Made by a program: the position numbers and the translations under genes. Of a stretch of DNA of 64,000 nucleotides, positions 17,556-26,800 are shown one piece after another (the stretch's first letter is position 1; each line of letters opens with the position of its first letter). The stretch lies in assembly GCF_014650715.1 (NCBI RefSeq), contig NZ_BMVM01000030.1, positions 1-64,000 on the forward strand, read 5' to 3'. Under the pieces are notes generated by a model. The model was not told the origin of the DNA. It saw nothing but the letters and a program-made list of their open reading frames with translations, and ran no database searches. Source of the DNA: Streptomyces bluensis. Its GTDB lineage: Bacteria; Actinomycetota; Actinomycetes; Streptomycetales; Streptomycetaceae.

Positions 17556-19241
17556 TCAGCGGCGGATAGCGACGACTTCGACCTCCGCGTTCATCGCGCG
17601 CAGCCGCCTGACTGCCTGGAGCAGCGAGACCTGGGCAAATGCGAAGAGCGAGTCAACACGGATGTCCTGGCCGTCCTTCAGAAGGATCCCGAAGACCACC
17701 CGGAGCGTGCCGAAGTCATCGAGTAGGCGGTGGTCCGGCGTGTGTGCGGCGACCTGGTCAAGGAATTTGGTCCGTACTTCAAGGTCGCTGCGCAGCGTCT
17801 CGACGGCGACCACGCCCTGGGCGAAGAGGTGGTTGAGGGGGGCCGTGCTGGCGGGTGCCTTCTTGATGCAGATCAGTTGGTTCTCAGGGCCGAGGACGTC
17901 GCAGATCTCCAGGCCTCCTCCCCTGAACTTCCCCGTGACGATGTCTTTCTTGTCGAAGAGCAGGTACCCGTCCGGCTTCGCCGCTTGGTGGTTGAACCAG
18001 TCCTCGTCGTGAGAGTCGCGGCCTTTGGAATCGAGTGGGCCCTTGGTCCAGCGCGGGAGGATGACCGTCTGCGGCTGGGTGAACAGGGTGGTGAGTTCTT
18101 CTTCCAGGGTCTCAAGGAAGCCGGCCCCTACCTCGAACCATTTTCCGTTGCCGTAGAACAGGCGGTCTGTGCCCATCGTGATGTCGGCGATGAGCCACTC
18201 TTTCCCGTTGGTGGTGACGCTGGCCGGGGTCAGGAAGTCGTCGTCGCTGAACATGGTGACCCGTACGTCGCCGAGGGCTTTGAGCCGTTCTCCCTCAGGC
18301 TTGTCCTGTATGAACTGCAGCAGGTGGTGCAGTTCCAGGTCGTTCGTCTCGATCGTGCGGGTGCCTCGTCTGGCGCGGAAGGCCTGGGCAGAGCTGTAGC
18401 TTTCCTGGCACGAGTCAGGAATCCCAATGGTCAGGCGGGGACTGTTGGGGTCCGCAAGGTGTTTTTCCAGGATGGCCTGGGCCTGCACCGCCTTTTGGCT
18501 GCGGCTGTCGAGGGTGTGGACCCTGTTGACAAAACGCAGTTGCGGCAGCGGATCAGGTCTTGCACACACGTCCTCGATCGCCTGCAGGTCGCTCAGGAAC
18601 TGCTCCACGGTGGTGGCAAGGGGAAGCTTGATGGTGGCCTGTGAGCACTCGACGCGGACCTGTCGTGTCCTGCCGGCCTCCAGGGAAGTCAGCGACAGTC
18701 CGCTGACAGTGCCACAGATGCGGCGGACGACGGCACCGAAACGGTCCAGACCAAAGTCGTCGATCCGCTCGCCTCGTGACACCGAGTACTCGTCGACCCG
18801 ACCTCTGCCGTCCATGATCTGGTTGCGGATTTTGATGACCCCGTCGTCGTCGAGGCAGCGGGTCGCGAACTCCAACCCGAACTCGTCGTCACGGAAGTAG
18901 GGGTCCAGCATGTGCTGCCCCACGCCGTAGCTCAGCGCGTAGGTGCCGCGGCCGGTGCGCATGAGAATGAGTCCCGCCGCGGCGCGGCTGCGTTCATTAA
19001 CTTCCAGTCCGGTGATGGATTCCACCGCGCTGCACCAGTCGGCGCGCTCTCGGGGAACGCCTCCGGTGATCAGCAAACCCTCCATCCCCTGGCGGGTGAA
19101 GTCTCTGGCCTGGTAGTCCTCACTGTCGAGGTATCTCTCGCGGACGAACGTGCGTAGTTCCGGGGTGGTGCCCTCGGAGGGCCTGAGCCGGTGGAGGGTG
19201 GACTTACGGGTGGCGGATCGGGATGTGCGGCTACTACCCAA
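17556..19241 (-). CDS. DUF6119/TIGR04141 sporadically distributed protein
   Basis: About 561 residues with the N-terminal signature RKSTLHRLRP. Later come GLLITGGVPRERADWCSAVE, then VIKIRNQIMDGRGRVDEYSV, and near the C-terminus DDFGTLRVVFGILLKD, all typical of TIGR04141 proteins. No enzyme activity is established for the family. Its patchy distribution beside restriction and defence genes suggests a role in host-invader conflict. It converges on the ABC-3C operon. The TTG at 19241 is chosen because GGAGG lies 5-6 bases upstream; the longer in-frame GTG at 19358 has only a weak ribosome site. Confidence 0.8.
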   Translation of the reverse strand: MGSSRTSRSATRKSTLHRLRPSEGTTPELRTFVRERYLDSEDYQARDFTRQGMEGLLITGGVPRERADWCSAVESITGLEVNERSRAAAGLILMRTGRGTYALSYGVGQHMLDPYFRDDEFGLEFATRCLDDDGVIKIRNQIMDGRGRVDEYSVSRGERIDDFGLDRFGAVVRRICGTVSGLSLTSLEAGRTRQVRVECSQATIKLPLATTVEQFLSDLQAIEDVCARPDPLPQLRFVNRVHTLDSRSQKAVQAQAILEKHLADPNSPRLTIGIPDSCQESYSSAQAFRARRGTRTIETNDLELHHLLQFIQDKPEGERLKALGDVRVTMFSDDDFLTPASVTTNGKEWLIADITMGTDRLFYGNGKWFEVGAGFLETLEEELTTLFTQPQTVILPRWTKGPLDSKGRDSHDEDWFNHQAAKPDGYLLFDKKDIVTGKFRGGGLEICDVLGPENQLICIKKAPASTAPLNHLFAQGVVAVETLRSDLEVRTKFLDQVAAHTPDHRLLDDFGTLRVVFGILLKDGQDIRVDSLFAFAQVSLLQAVRRLRAMNAEVEVVAIRR

Positions 19242-19648
19242 GACGGCCTCCACACGCGAAGCAGTTGAAGACACTACGAAAGCAGACAGGGTGCCGTCTT
19301 CACCACCGAACGGATCTATCCGGCCCCAAGGGGAATGCCGGACGGACGGAAGCTGCACAGAGCATCCACCGACAAGCTCCTCGAACTACCCACCGACGGC
19401 ACCCAGGCTCATGGCCCCCTACACCGAACTCGCCGGCTTCCGCGTCTACTTCATCCACGTCCGCGTCCTGCCACCCACCACCGCCAGCAAAGCGGGCAAA
19501 GCCACCCGCGTCCCCCTCACCAAAGAGGACCTCACCAACCCCGACACCACCTGACCGGTCCCACCAAGTAGCAGCTCACTGGAACTGCGCAACACCCGGC
19601 CATCCCGCGCAAACGGCATACGCGCAGGTCAGACAACCACCACCCCGC
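19242..19648. other. Intergenic stretch with one possible small ORF
   Basis: Apart from the possible 47-codon ORF at 19411-19554 there is no recognisable gene, RNA or repeat. The area probably holds the promoter of the DUF6119 gene. Confidence 0.4.
19411..19554 (+). CDS. Possible small protein of unknown function
   Basis: This 47-codon frame begins MAPYTELAGFRVYFIHVRV and has the GC-rich third positions of a Streptomyces gene. It could be a genuine small protein or the tail of a lost gene. No family is recognised and there is no strong ribosome site, so the call is weak. Confidence 0.25.
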   Translation: MAPYTELAGFRVYFIHVRVLPPTTASKAGKATRVPLTKEDLTNPDTT

Positions 19649-20080
19649 TCAGAGCCACGCTCCAAGCACTCCAGGCACCGCCAAAATCACCCAGGAAATC
19701 TGAAAACCCTCAGCTCGCAGGCACAGCAGCAGCGCAGAAAAACTGGGCGACGACAACGCCTGGTCGATCTTTTTCAGATTGGCCGGCAGGGGGCGCTGCT
19801 GGCCCGTCCTCCACCGTGCGATGGTGCGCTCGGTCACGGTGACCTGGGCCAGCCGTAACCAGGCCAGTCCCTGCTCGTCCCGGGCCAGGTAGCGCAGACG
19901 GACGGCCAGGCCCCTCGGATGGCTGACCGGTGACAGACCTCTGTTGGCCGCCCGCTCGTCGAGGCGATGCGCCAGCGCGGACCCGCCGGATATGCCGGTG
20001 GCGCCGTAGCGCCCGAACCCCTCCTGCTGCGCGGGAGGCGGAGGGAGAGTGCTGGCGGTCGGAAGCTTCGCAGGTGCCAT
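19649..20080 (-). CDS. Putative DNA-binding protein with a Tpg-like helix-turn-helix, probably truncated
   Basis: The middle of this 143-residue protein reads TVTERTIARWRTGQQRPLP followed by ANLKKIDQA. This parallels the helix-turn-helix of Tpg in the window (VSQRSVERYRKG, then a basic proline-containing turn and RIDDAV). The upstream segment GISGGSALAHRLDERAANRG is typical of a family of small Streptomyces end-region proteins. After KKIDQA the sequence turns hydrophobic and unlike any family I know, so the 3' part may be lost. The ATG at 20080 has AAGG upstream. It could be a decayed terminal-protein relative, but that remains a guess. Confidence 0.45.
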   Translation of the reverse strand: MAPAKLPTASTLPPPPAQQEGFGRYGATGISGGSALAHRLDERAANRGLSPVSHPRGLAVRLRYLARDEQGLAWLRLAQVTVTERTIARWRTGQQRPLPANLKKIDQALSSPSFSALLLCLRAEGFQISWVILAVPGVLGAWL

Positions 20081-20234
20081 GGTCGGCTCTTCTGCCTTTC
20101 TGCCGTTGTCTTCGTGGCGCATAAAGAGCATGTCGCGGCTGCGTTTTGGATCACCATAGAGGACGGCAGACTGTGCCTGCAGCGGTATCCCCGACGGTTA
20201 ACTCGCCTGCTTGCGGCGCGAGTTGAGCGCCATG

Positions 20235-20404
20235 CACGTATATGTGGCACGTAGACGGCGACGCGGCAGATGACGCCCATCTGCTTCAGTGCGGCGGCCA
20301 CGTACAGGGCGAAAATTGTCTTGCCGGCTCCTGGGGTGAGCATGGCCAGCCAGGCACGCTTGTCCTTGCGGTCCGCCATGTACTGGTCGGCGGCCTCCTG
20401 CTGA
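20235..20404 (-). pseudogene. Remnant of an SF2 helicase N-terminus
   Basis: About 55 codons encode QQEAADQYMADRKDKRAWLA, then MLTPGAGKTIFALYVAAALK. This is the Q-motif and Walker A region of a TtrA-like or DEAD-type helicase. No DEAH box or later motif follows in any frame. It is a broken fragment, probably the stump of another end-region helicase gene. Confidence 0.55.
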
Positions 20405-20656
20405 TAGTGCGCAGTTGGAGCCAGCGCACAGTGGCCGCTCCCCTGGCTGGAAGGCCGTCACACGCGGTGACGACGTGGCAGTGGACACGCCCACTGCCCC
20501 TGCTGCGCAGCTACGGCATGCCAGACCACGGGCAGCGCGGCATGTGGATCATCCTGGCGGTGGTGATGTACACGGGGCCAGCGCGAGTGGTCGAGTGGAT
20601 CGCCGCTGGGGTGTTGACGCGTACGGGCGCGTGGTCGGGATGAGGGTTTGCTGTGT

Positions 20657-23359
20657 TCACCCCGGTCCGGGCCGCTCAAGGCGGGCCAGTTGTTCGATCA
20701 GGTGCTTCTGGTTGTTGATCTCTTGTGCCTGGCGGGACGGCACATGGTAATTGAGCAGGCTGTCGATCTCGGTGAGGGCCGTGGCGAAGTCACCAGCATG
20801 CGCGAGGACAACGGCGCGCTGGGCGCGCACCGCGAGGAGAAGGTCGGCGAGCCCTTGCCCGCGAGCTGCCGGCAGTAGGGCGTCGTCCAGGAGTTTCATG
20901 GCTTGGCGCAGGTCACCGAGTTCAACGAAGTCGTCGACGATGTCCTGTCCGATGGTGACGAAGTGTCGCCATGCCTGGGCTAGTTGGTAGAACTTCAGCG
21001 CGTGCAGAGCGGCCAGGCCGAAAGGCTGATCGAGCTGCCGTCGGCACCGCGCGCGCAGGGCCAGGCAGTCGGCGAGGCGCTTGCAGTCGTCCAGGTCCGT
21101 GTCCGCACTGCTCAGACGGGCGGCCACCTGCTCGACACTCGCTCCGACAATGTCATCGGCTTCAAGTCCCAGGTGCGCCATGTAGGTTTCCACCAGGTTG
21201 AGGGTGATGGTGTCTGCCTGTGCGTAATGTTCGGCCTGGTAGAGGCTTTTGGCCTGGTTGTAGCGCAGGATGCGTCGGGCGGCACTGTCCTTCGGCAGTG
21301 CGGCGCGGGCTGCGAGGTAGGCGGCGTTGAGCGCTTTGGTGTCGCGGTCGTAGGCATGCTGGTGCATCTGGTGGCCGGCCAGGACTACCGTTTCCCGGAT
21401 GTCCCAGTCCTCGTGGTGGGTATCGGCGAGCGCGGTGAGTTCACCGGTCAACTGTTTGTGGGCCGCTGAGTCGCCGGCGTCGAGCGCGAGGGTGGCCAGC
21501 GCGTTCAGGGCATCGAAGCGGTCGATGGGACGGGCGGCGTGATCGTCGGCGACCATCTGCAGGGTCGGCTTGAGGTCGACGGCGAAGGACTGGTCGAAGA
21601 AGTAATCGTGGCTGGCGAGGGGCAGCAGCTGGTCGGTCTGCTCGGTGCGGGCCAGCAGGCGTGCCCAGCGGGCCAGGCGCCTTGGCTCGGCGCTGCCGCT
21701 GGTCAAGGAGTCGTGGAGGATGTCGCTGAGGGTGAGGTCGAGCTGGTGCTGGGTGTCGGCGTGCTGGGGGATGTAGTCGGTTGCGAGGGCGCGGGTGGCG
21801 TCGTGGAGGGTGGTCAGGCTGTCTCCGAGGCGCTGGACAACGCCGAGGCCAGCGAGGGTGCGTAGGCCGCGCGCGCAGTCTTTGGGGCCGAGGCCTGCGT
21901 CCTGGGCGAGGCGGTTGAGTTCGTCTTCGGCGAGAGGGACCTCGGCCAGCGCGAGCAGTGACGCGGTGGTCTGGGCCTGCGGGGCCAGGCCCTCGAAGGT
22001 CTCTTCGAGGATGAGGTCCTGAGCGGTGGGAGCGGTGTGCTGGCGGTCGGTGAGTGCCTGGCACATGCGGGCCGTGTCGTGGGCGTAGTGGTTCTGGGCC
22101 AGCAGGGCGGCGTTGCGGACGTAGAGGGGAAGGCCGCCGGTGAGGGTGATGAGGTGGGTGACGGTGGCCGCGTCGGCGGGAGCCCCGGCGTCTGCGAGGA
22201 CTTGGGCCACCCGGTCGGCGTTCCAGCCGTTGAGGGATTCGCCGGTGATGCCCAGGTGTGCGGTGAGAGTGGTCTGGTCGGGGCGCGGCTGGCCCAGCAG
22301 GACGAGGCGGGCGGTGGGCAGCGCTTGGGTGATCTTCCTCAGCTCGGCGGCACTGAGGCAATGGACGTTGTCGAGGACCACGGCCACCGGTGTGCCGGTC
22401 AGGTGCTGATGGACAGCGCGCAGGAGGTCGATGCCGGAGGCATGCGGCAGACCGGTGCGCTGTTCGGCATTCAGGTGGCGGGCGGCCAGTTCACGGGCGA
22501 GGCCGCCGGCGACGGCGTCGGCGGCGAGCGCGGCAGTGTCGAAGTAGGTGAGGGGCTCGGGACAGTGCTGGGCGGCGTGGGCGGCCCAGGCGGTCTTGCC
22601 CGCTCCGGAGAAGCCGGTGATCAGGCGCACCCGGTCGTCGGTCAGCAGGTCTGGCTCATCGGCTTGGGGCAGGTAGTCGTGGGCGAGGACGGGGAACGCC
22701 TGCAGCTCCTTCACGAACTGCTCGTGCAGGTCCTCTACGGTCTCGGCGGTGAAGGCCTGGTCGCCGTGGCCAGTGCAGGCATAGACGACGCGGGCGGCGA
22801 GTTTCCACACGAGGGTCAGCGGCGCCAGCGAGGAGAAGGGGATCTGCGCGGCTTCGCGGGTGCACCAGGCGATGCCTTCCTCGAGGTCGCTCCAGGCCGG
22901 GGGAAGCCACCCCTGCGGCGGTGCCGTCTGCGGGGTCAGGACGGTGACGTCGTCGGGCCAGTCGGCTGCGGCAGTCTTCGTAGCCAGCTGCGGGCCGGGC
23001 GGCATGTTGGCCACGATGACCAGCTGCGGCTGTCCTGGGCGCTTGCCCTCGGCGTGACGGGCACGCACCGTTGCGAAGCTGTCGACCGCGCCGCTGACGT
23101 CTCCCCACTGCAGGGGCCTGCTACGGGTCTTGACCTGCAGGTACAGGTGGCGTCCGGGCAGTATGGCTTCGAGGTCTTCGTCGCGTTCCACCAGCAGCCG
23201 GTGCATGCCGGCCGTCTTGAAGCGCAGCAGGCAGGCGGCCGCGTACAGGTGCTGGTAGAGAAACCCCCGGTGCAGCGAGGTGATCCGAACCAGTTGGTCG
23301 GCATCAATGACCGTGTCGCCGTGCACGTCGGCATGGAAGCTTTCGGGGATTTCAGGCAT
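20657..23359 (-). CDS. Avs-like STAND NTPase with N-terminal PD-(D/E)xK (Cap4-like) nuclease
   Basis: This 900-residue protein has three parts. Residues 20-110 contain GFLYQHLYAAACLL, then VERDEDLEAIL and YLQVKTRS (E58, D60/D62, Q75-V-K77), a Cap4/DUF4297-type nuclease pattern. Residues about 240-560 form a STAND ATPase with Walker A GFSGAGKT (near 247) and Walker B VAVVLDNVHC (near 325). The remaining C-terminal part is TPR-like helical repeats, the usual sensor of STAND proteins. This is the layout of Avs antiviral proteins, which recognise a phage protein and then cut DNA. The ATG at 23359 has AAGGA about 9 bases upstream; the longer in-frame start at 23512 runs into unrelated sequence. 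It stands alone, as single-gene Avs systems do. Confidence 0.78.
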   Translation of the reverse strand: MPEIPESFHADVHGDTVIDADQLVRITSLHRGFLYQHLYAAACLLRFKTAGMHRLLVERDEDLEAILPGRHLYLQVKTRSRPLQWGDVSGAVDSFATVRARHAEGKRPGQPQLVIVANMPPGPQLATKTAAADWPDDVTVLTPQTAPPQGWLPPAWSDLEEGIAWCTREAAQIPFSSLAPLTLVWKLAARVVYACTGHGDQAFTAETVEDLHEQFVKELQAFPVLAHDYLPQADEPDLLTDDRVRLITGFSGAGKTAWAAHAAQHCPEPLTYFDTAALAADAVAGGLARELAARHLNAEQRTGLPHASGIDLLRAVHQHLTGTPVAVVLDNVHCLSAAELRKITQALPTARLVLLGQPRPDQTTLTAHLGITGESLNGWNADRVAQVLADAGAPADAATVTHLITLTGGLPLYVRNAALLAQNHYAHDTARMCQALTDRQHTAPTAQDLILEETFEGLAPQAQTTASLLALAEVPLAEDELNRLAQDAGLGPKDCARGLRTLAGLGVVQRLGDSLTTLHDATRALATDYIPQHADTQHQLDLTLSDILHDSLTSGSAEPRRLARWARLLARTEQTDQLLPLASHDYFFDQSFAVDLKPTLQMVADDHAARPIDRFDALNALATLALDAGDSAAHKQLTGELTALADTHHEDWDIRETVVLAGHQMHQHAYDRDTKALNAAYLAARAALPKDSAARRILRYNQAKSLYQAEHYAQADTITLNLVETYMAHLGLEADDIVGASVEQVAARLSSADTDLDDCKRLADCLALRARCRRQLDQPFGLAALHALKFYQLAQAWRHFVTIGQDIVDDFVELGDLRQAMKLLDDALLPAARGQGLADLLLAVRAQRAVVLAHAGDFATALTEIDSLLNYHVPSRQAQEINNQKHLIEQLARLERPGPG

Positions 23360-23499
23360 GCGCTCATCCTTCCATCGCAGGCCGAACCGCCCGGCACGGG
23401 ACGACGTCCTGCTGACGCCAAGCAGCGCGGGCCTTGCGCAGCGCTGCTTCAGAGCCCGTTGGATAGCTCGTCCTCCTGTAGGAGGTCCGAACCTGGCGC

Positions 23500-23706
23500 G
23501 GCTTCGGGTCACCGGCGAACTCGTGATCGGCGGCGCCGGAGTCGCCCGCGGCTACTTCGGCAGACCCGACGCCACGAAACGCGCCTTCGTACCCGACACC
23601 TTCACCGACGGCGGGGCGCGCATGTACCGCACGGGCGACCTCGTCCGCTGGAGCGCCGAGGGAACGCTGGAGTTCCTGGGCCGACGGGACCACCAGGTCA
23701 CTGTCG
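23500..23706 (+). pseudogene. Scar of an NRPS adenylation domain
   Basis: About 68 codons read GELVIGGAGVARGYFGRP (core A6), MYRTGDLVRW (A7) and FLGRRDHQV (A8 start), exactly as in amino-acid adenylation domains. Sequence before and after does not continue the domain. It is a short leftover of a nonribosomal peptide synthetase gene caught between two defence loci. Confidence 0.8.
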
Positions 23707-23818
23707 GGGACGAGGCAGGGGGTCATCGGCGCTCTGTCCCAGAAGCAGGTCCAGGATGGCGCCCCGGACCGGCTCCCGATCCCGGACCCGGTACCGACTC
23801 CGGAACCTGGGCCGCCGC

Positions 23819-26800
23819 TCAGCTGAGCGGGGAGGAGGGCTCGGACAGCGCGGCCGAGCGTGGCAGGGACACGGCCAGGCCCACCAGCGGAGCCGTGACC
23901 TCATAGTCGACGGTCTCCTCCCCCCGGACCAGGTAGAGCGACAACAGAGCCTGGTCCGGGCGGCGCACGGCCTCCACCGCCGCACGGGAGGGCCGCGTCG
24001 GCTCATGACCCCGGGCCGAACGAGCCGGATCGACCGCCGCCGCGGAGCGTGTCGCGTCGATAGCTCTGAGGTACTGGTCCGGGTCGAGATCCGCGTACTC
24101 GTTTCCGACAGCGGACAGCCGCCGGATCCTGAACCCGTCCTCGTTGCCGCGCGGCAACGGAGCACGGCGAACCGTGCCGACCCGATGCCCCGCAACCTCA
24201 ACCAGTACCGGTGATTTCGGCGGGCTCACCAACTGAACGGTCCACTCGCCCAGCCCTCCTAGGCCAGCGCCCCGGCGCAGGTACCGGCAGATCTCGGCGA
24301 GCCGGTTCCACGATGGCTCCGAACCTGGCAGATAGGCGTCGAGGAACTCCGCGATCTTCGCGGGTGTGACGCCATGCCACAGCAGGTTCGCGGCGGTGCG
24401 TGGGTCCGGGGTGCCGGCTCGGCCGAGGCTGCGGATGAATGCCTCCAGGGTCCGGAAGTTCTGCCGCACCCTCTCGAGGGCCAATGTGAAGTCCAGGGTC
24501 TCCCACGACCTGCCGGGCGAATGCGTGGCCCGGACACGCAAGACGGCCTGGGCGGGGGTGATGTCGAGACCGGCCAGCTCCTGCAGTTCCTTGCGCTGTC
24601 CGTTGATCCTCGCCGTCAACCGGTGTTGGGTGTCAAGGACTTCCAGCGTGGCGTAAAGTCGGCACAGGTCCTGGTAACCGGTGTGGGGCCCGAACGGCGT
24701 GGTCAGCAGGCGCAGGGTTTCGTAGTTGGCCGGGGCTCGGAGACAGTAGCTGGTGGTGAGCCCTTCGAGAGGCAGGCCCTGGGCCGGCTTGGCGCCGCCG
24801 ACCGCCACGATGTTCAGACCGCCGTATTCGCTCTCGTGCAAGTGGGGCATCATGTCGGAGGCGGAGTTGGCCGTGACGACGACCAACTGTTGGGCCACGA
24901 TCGGCAGCTGGTCGGCCACCTGTTTCCATGAGACCGCCGTTACGGCCGCGTCGGCGATCGCTTCGCTGGTCGGGACGAAGTCCTGGCGCCACAACTCCTC
25001 GAAGTCGGCCATGAGCCGCTGTCCGCGCGGGCCGCGCCGGTCTCTGAGGTCCTCGGCGATGACGCCGACCCGCTCGGCCAGCTGGTCGCAGACTCGCGTC
25101 TGGACCGCGACGAACCGACTCACGGACACCAGCATCGAGTTACTCGTCCGCTTCCGGTCTCGGACTCGGCGTGCGGCACACGCCAGCACGAACGACTTCA
25201 GCGCGGTGAAGAGAGAGTCCGGCAGCTCCCGGCCCGGCACGTGGTCGGCCCGATGCCCAGGCGGCAGCCAGCGGTCCTGATCGAACACCGTGCGGACCAG
25301 GGGCAGCGGTTGCTCCGTGTCGGTGAAGAGCTGTTCGGGGCCGAAGTGACCAATGGGCTTCGGGACGTGGTAGATGAAGTCGGGGAGGACCTGCGATGTC
25401 GTGAGGAAGGGCGTATAGGTGTAGCCGACATAGCCGACCCTGGAACACGAGGACAGCAACCGCTCCACGCTCTCGTCCACTTTCGAGGGAGAGCTGAGCG
25501 TGCCCCTCGCGTCGCCTGTCGTGTCGATGACGAGCATGGGCCGGTCTTCGGGCTGTGAGGTGTGCATGAGCCAGTCGCGGACTCTGTCGACGATCCTACG
25601 GCTCTTCTTGATCACGAAGATCTGCGGGTGGGCAGGGGAAGGATGCCTGAGGCCTATGGCCTTGTACAGCGAGAAGTCGCCCTGCTCGCCACGGGTCGTC
25701 ACGGACACGATGGGGAGGGCGCGGGCATGGGGCATGGCACCCGCGCCGATCCGACCGCCGGTTTCCGAACTCGCCGCGTACTGACTATCGAAGCCCAACA
25801 GCCCCTCGTCCACGCGCTGTTGCATCTGATCGCGTGCGGCATTGGTCGTACCGGCCAGAATGACGACCGTGCCGTAGCCGGCGTCGACCGCCTTGGCGGC
25901 CAGGGCGATCACCGAGGTGGACTTGCCCGAGCCGACGGGCGCCATGACGAGACCCGTGCGCCGCCAACTGCCCGGCCGACGAGGGTCCTCCAGCTGGGAC
26001 AGCAGGTCACGGGTGACATCGTCCAGCTGACGGACCTGTGCCGGCGGCAGGATCCGCTCGTACTCCAGGAACCTCAGATAGCGCTCCCAGAACTCCCGTC
26101 CTCGGGTGCCATCACCGTCCGGCGACCACGGCTCGTGGTCCCGGTCGTCCTCCAGAACGGCGGGCCGCGTGACGAACTGGACGACGGAAGCCTCCAGTTG
26201 CCTCAGCAGAACCGCCCTGTCGACCGCGAGGCCCCGCGCGGCGAGCAGGGTGACGACCGAGTGCACGGTCTCGTGCAGCTCGCCCGCCTCCGCCTGCCGG
26301 TCCTGCGGCAACATCGCCAGCGCCACCCGCAGCGCGAGGTCGGTGGCATCCGCGGGCTCCGTCGCCGCCCCGACGCTCTCCGGCGGTTCCGTACCGCCGG
26401 TCGCCAGGGGGAGCCCGAGCAGCTCCAGCGTCCGACCCCATGCGACGCCCGCCGCCGTGGCCTCCGCGGCGATCACCTCCTCGCCGTCCGGTCGGCCCGC
26501 CACCGCCGACAGTCGTCCCCCGCCGCCCTGACCCGAGGAGATGTACCGGTCCAGCACCCGGTTAAGCCGCATGGTGTCGTGCTCCGTCAACGCCTCTTCC
26601 AGGCGGGCCCGCACCTGGGGAGCGGGCGTCAGTGTCACCGGGCCGCCGGTGTCCGTGTCCAGTGCGTACAGCCCGGAGCCGAGCAGCTCGGCCAGGTCCT
26701 CGGTCGTGGCCTCGGGCACCAGCTCTTGGCGGAGCACATGGAGCAGGGCCAAACTCAGCCGGTCGAACACGGAGGTCAGCATCGCCAGACGGGCGGCCGA

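Noticed and set aside
23472..23485. CCTCC-TGTA-GGAGG hairpin before the NRPS scar as a regulatory RNA
   Set aside because: A 5-bp stem is too short to separate from chance in GC-rich DNA.
22037..24214. 725-codon plus-strand frame across the STAND gene start and vWA gene end
   Set aside because: It spans two unrelated minus-strand genes and has no homology beyond the short NRPS scar, which lies in a different frame.
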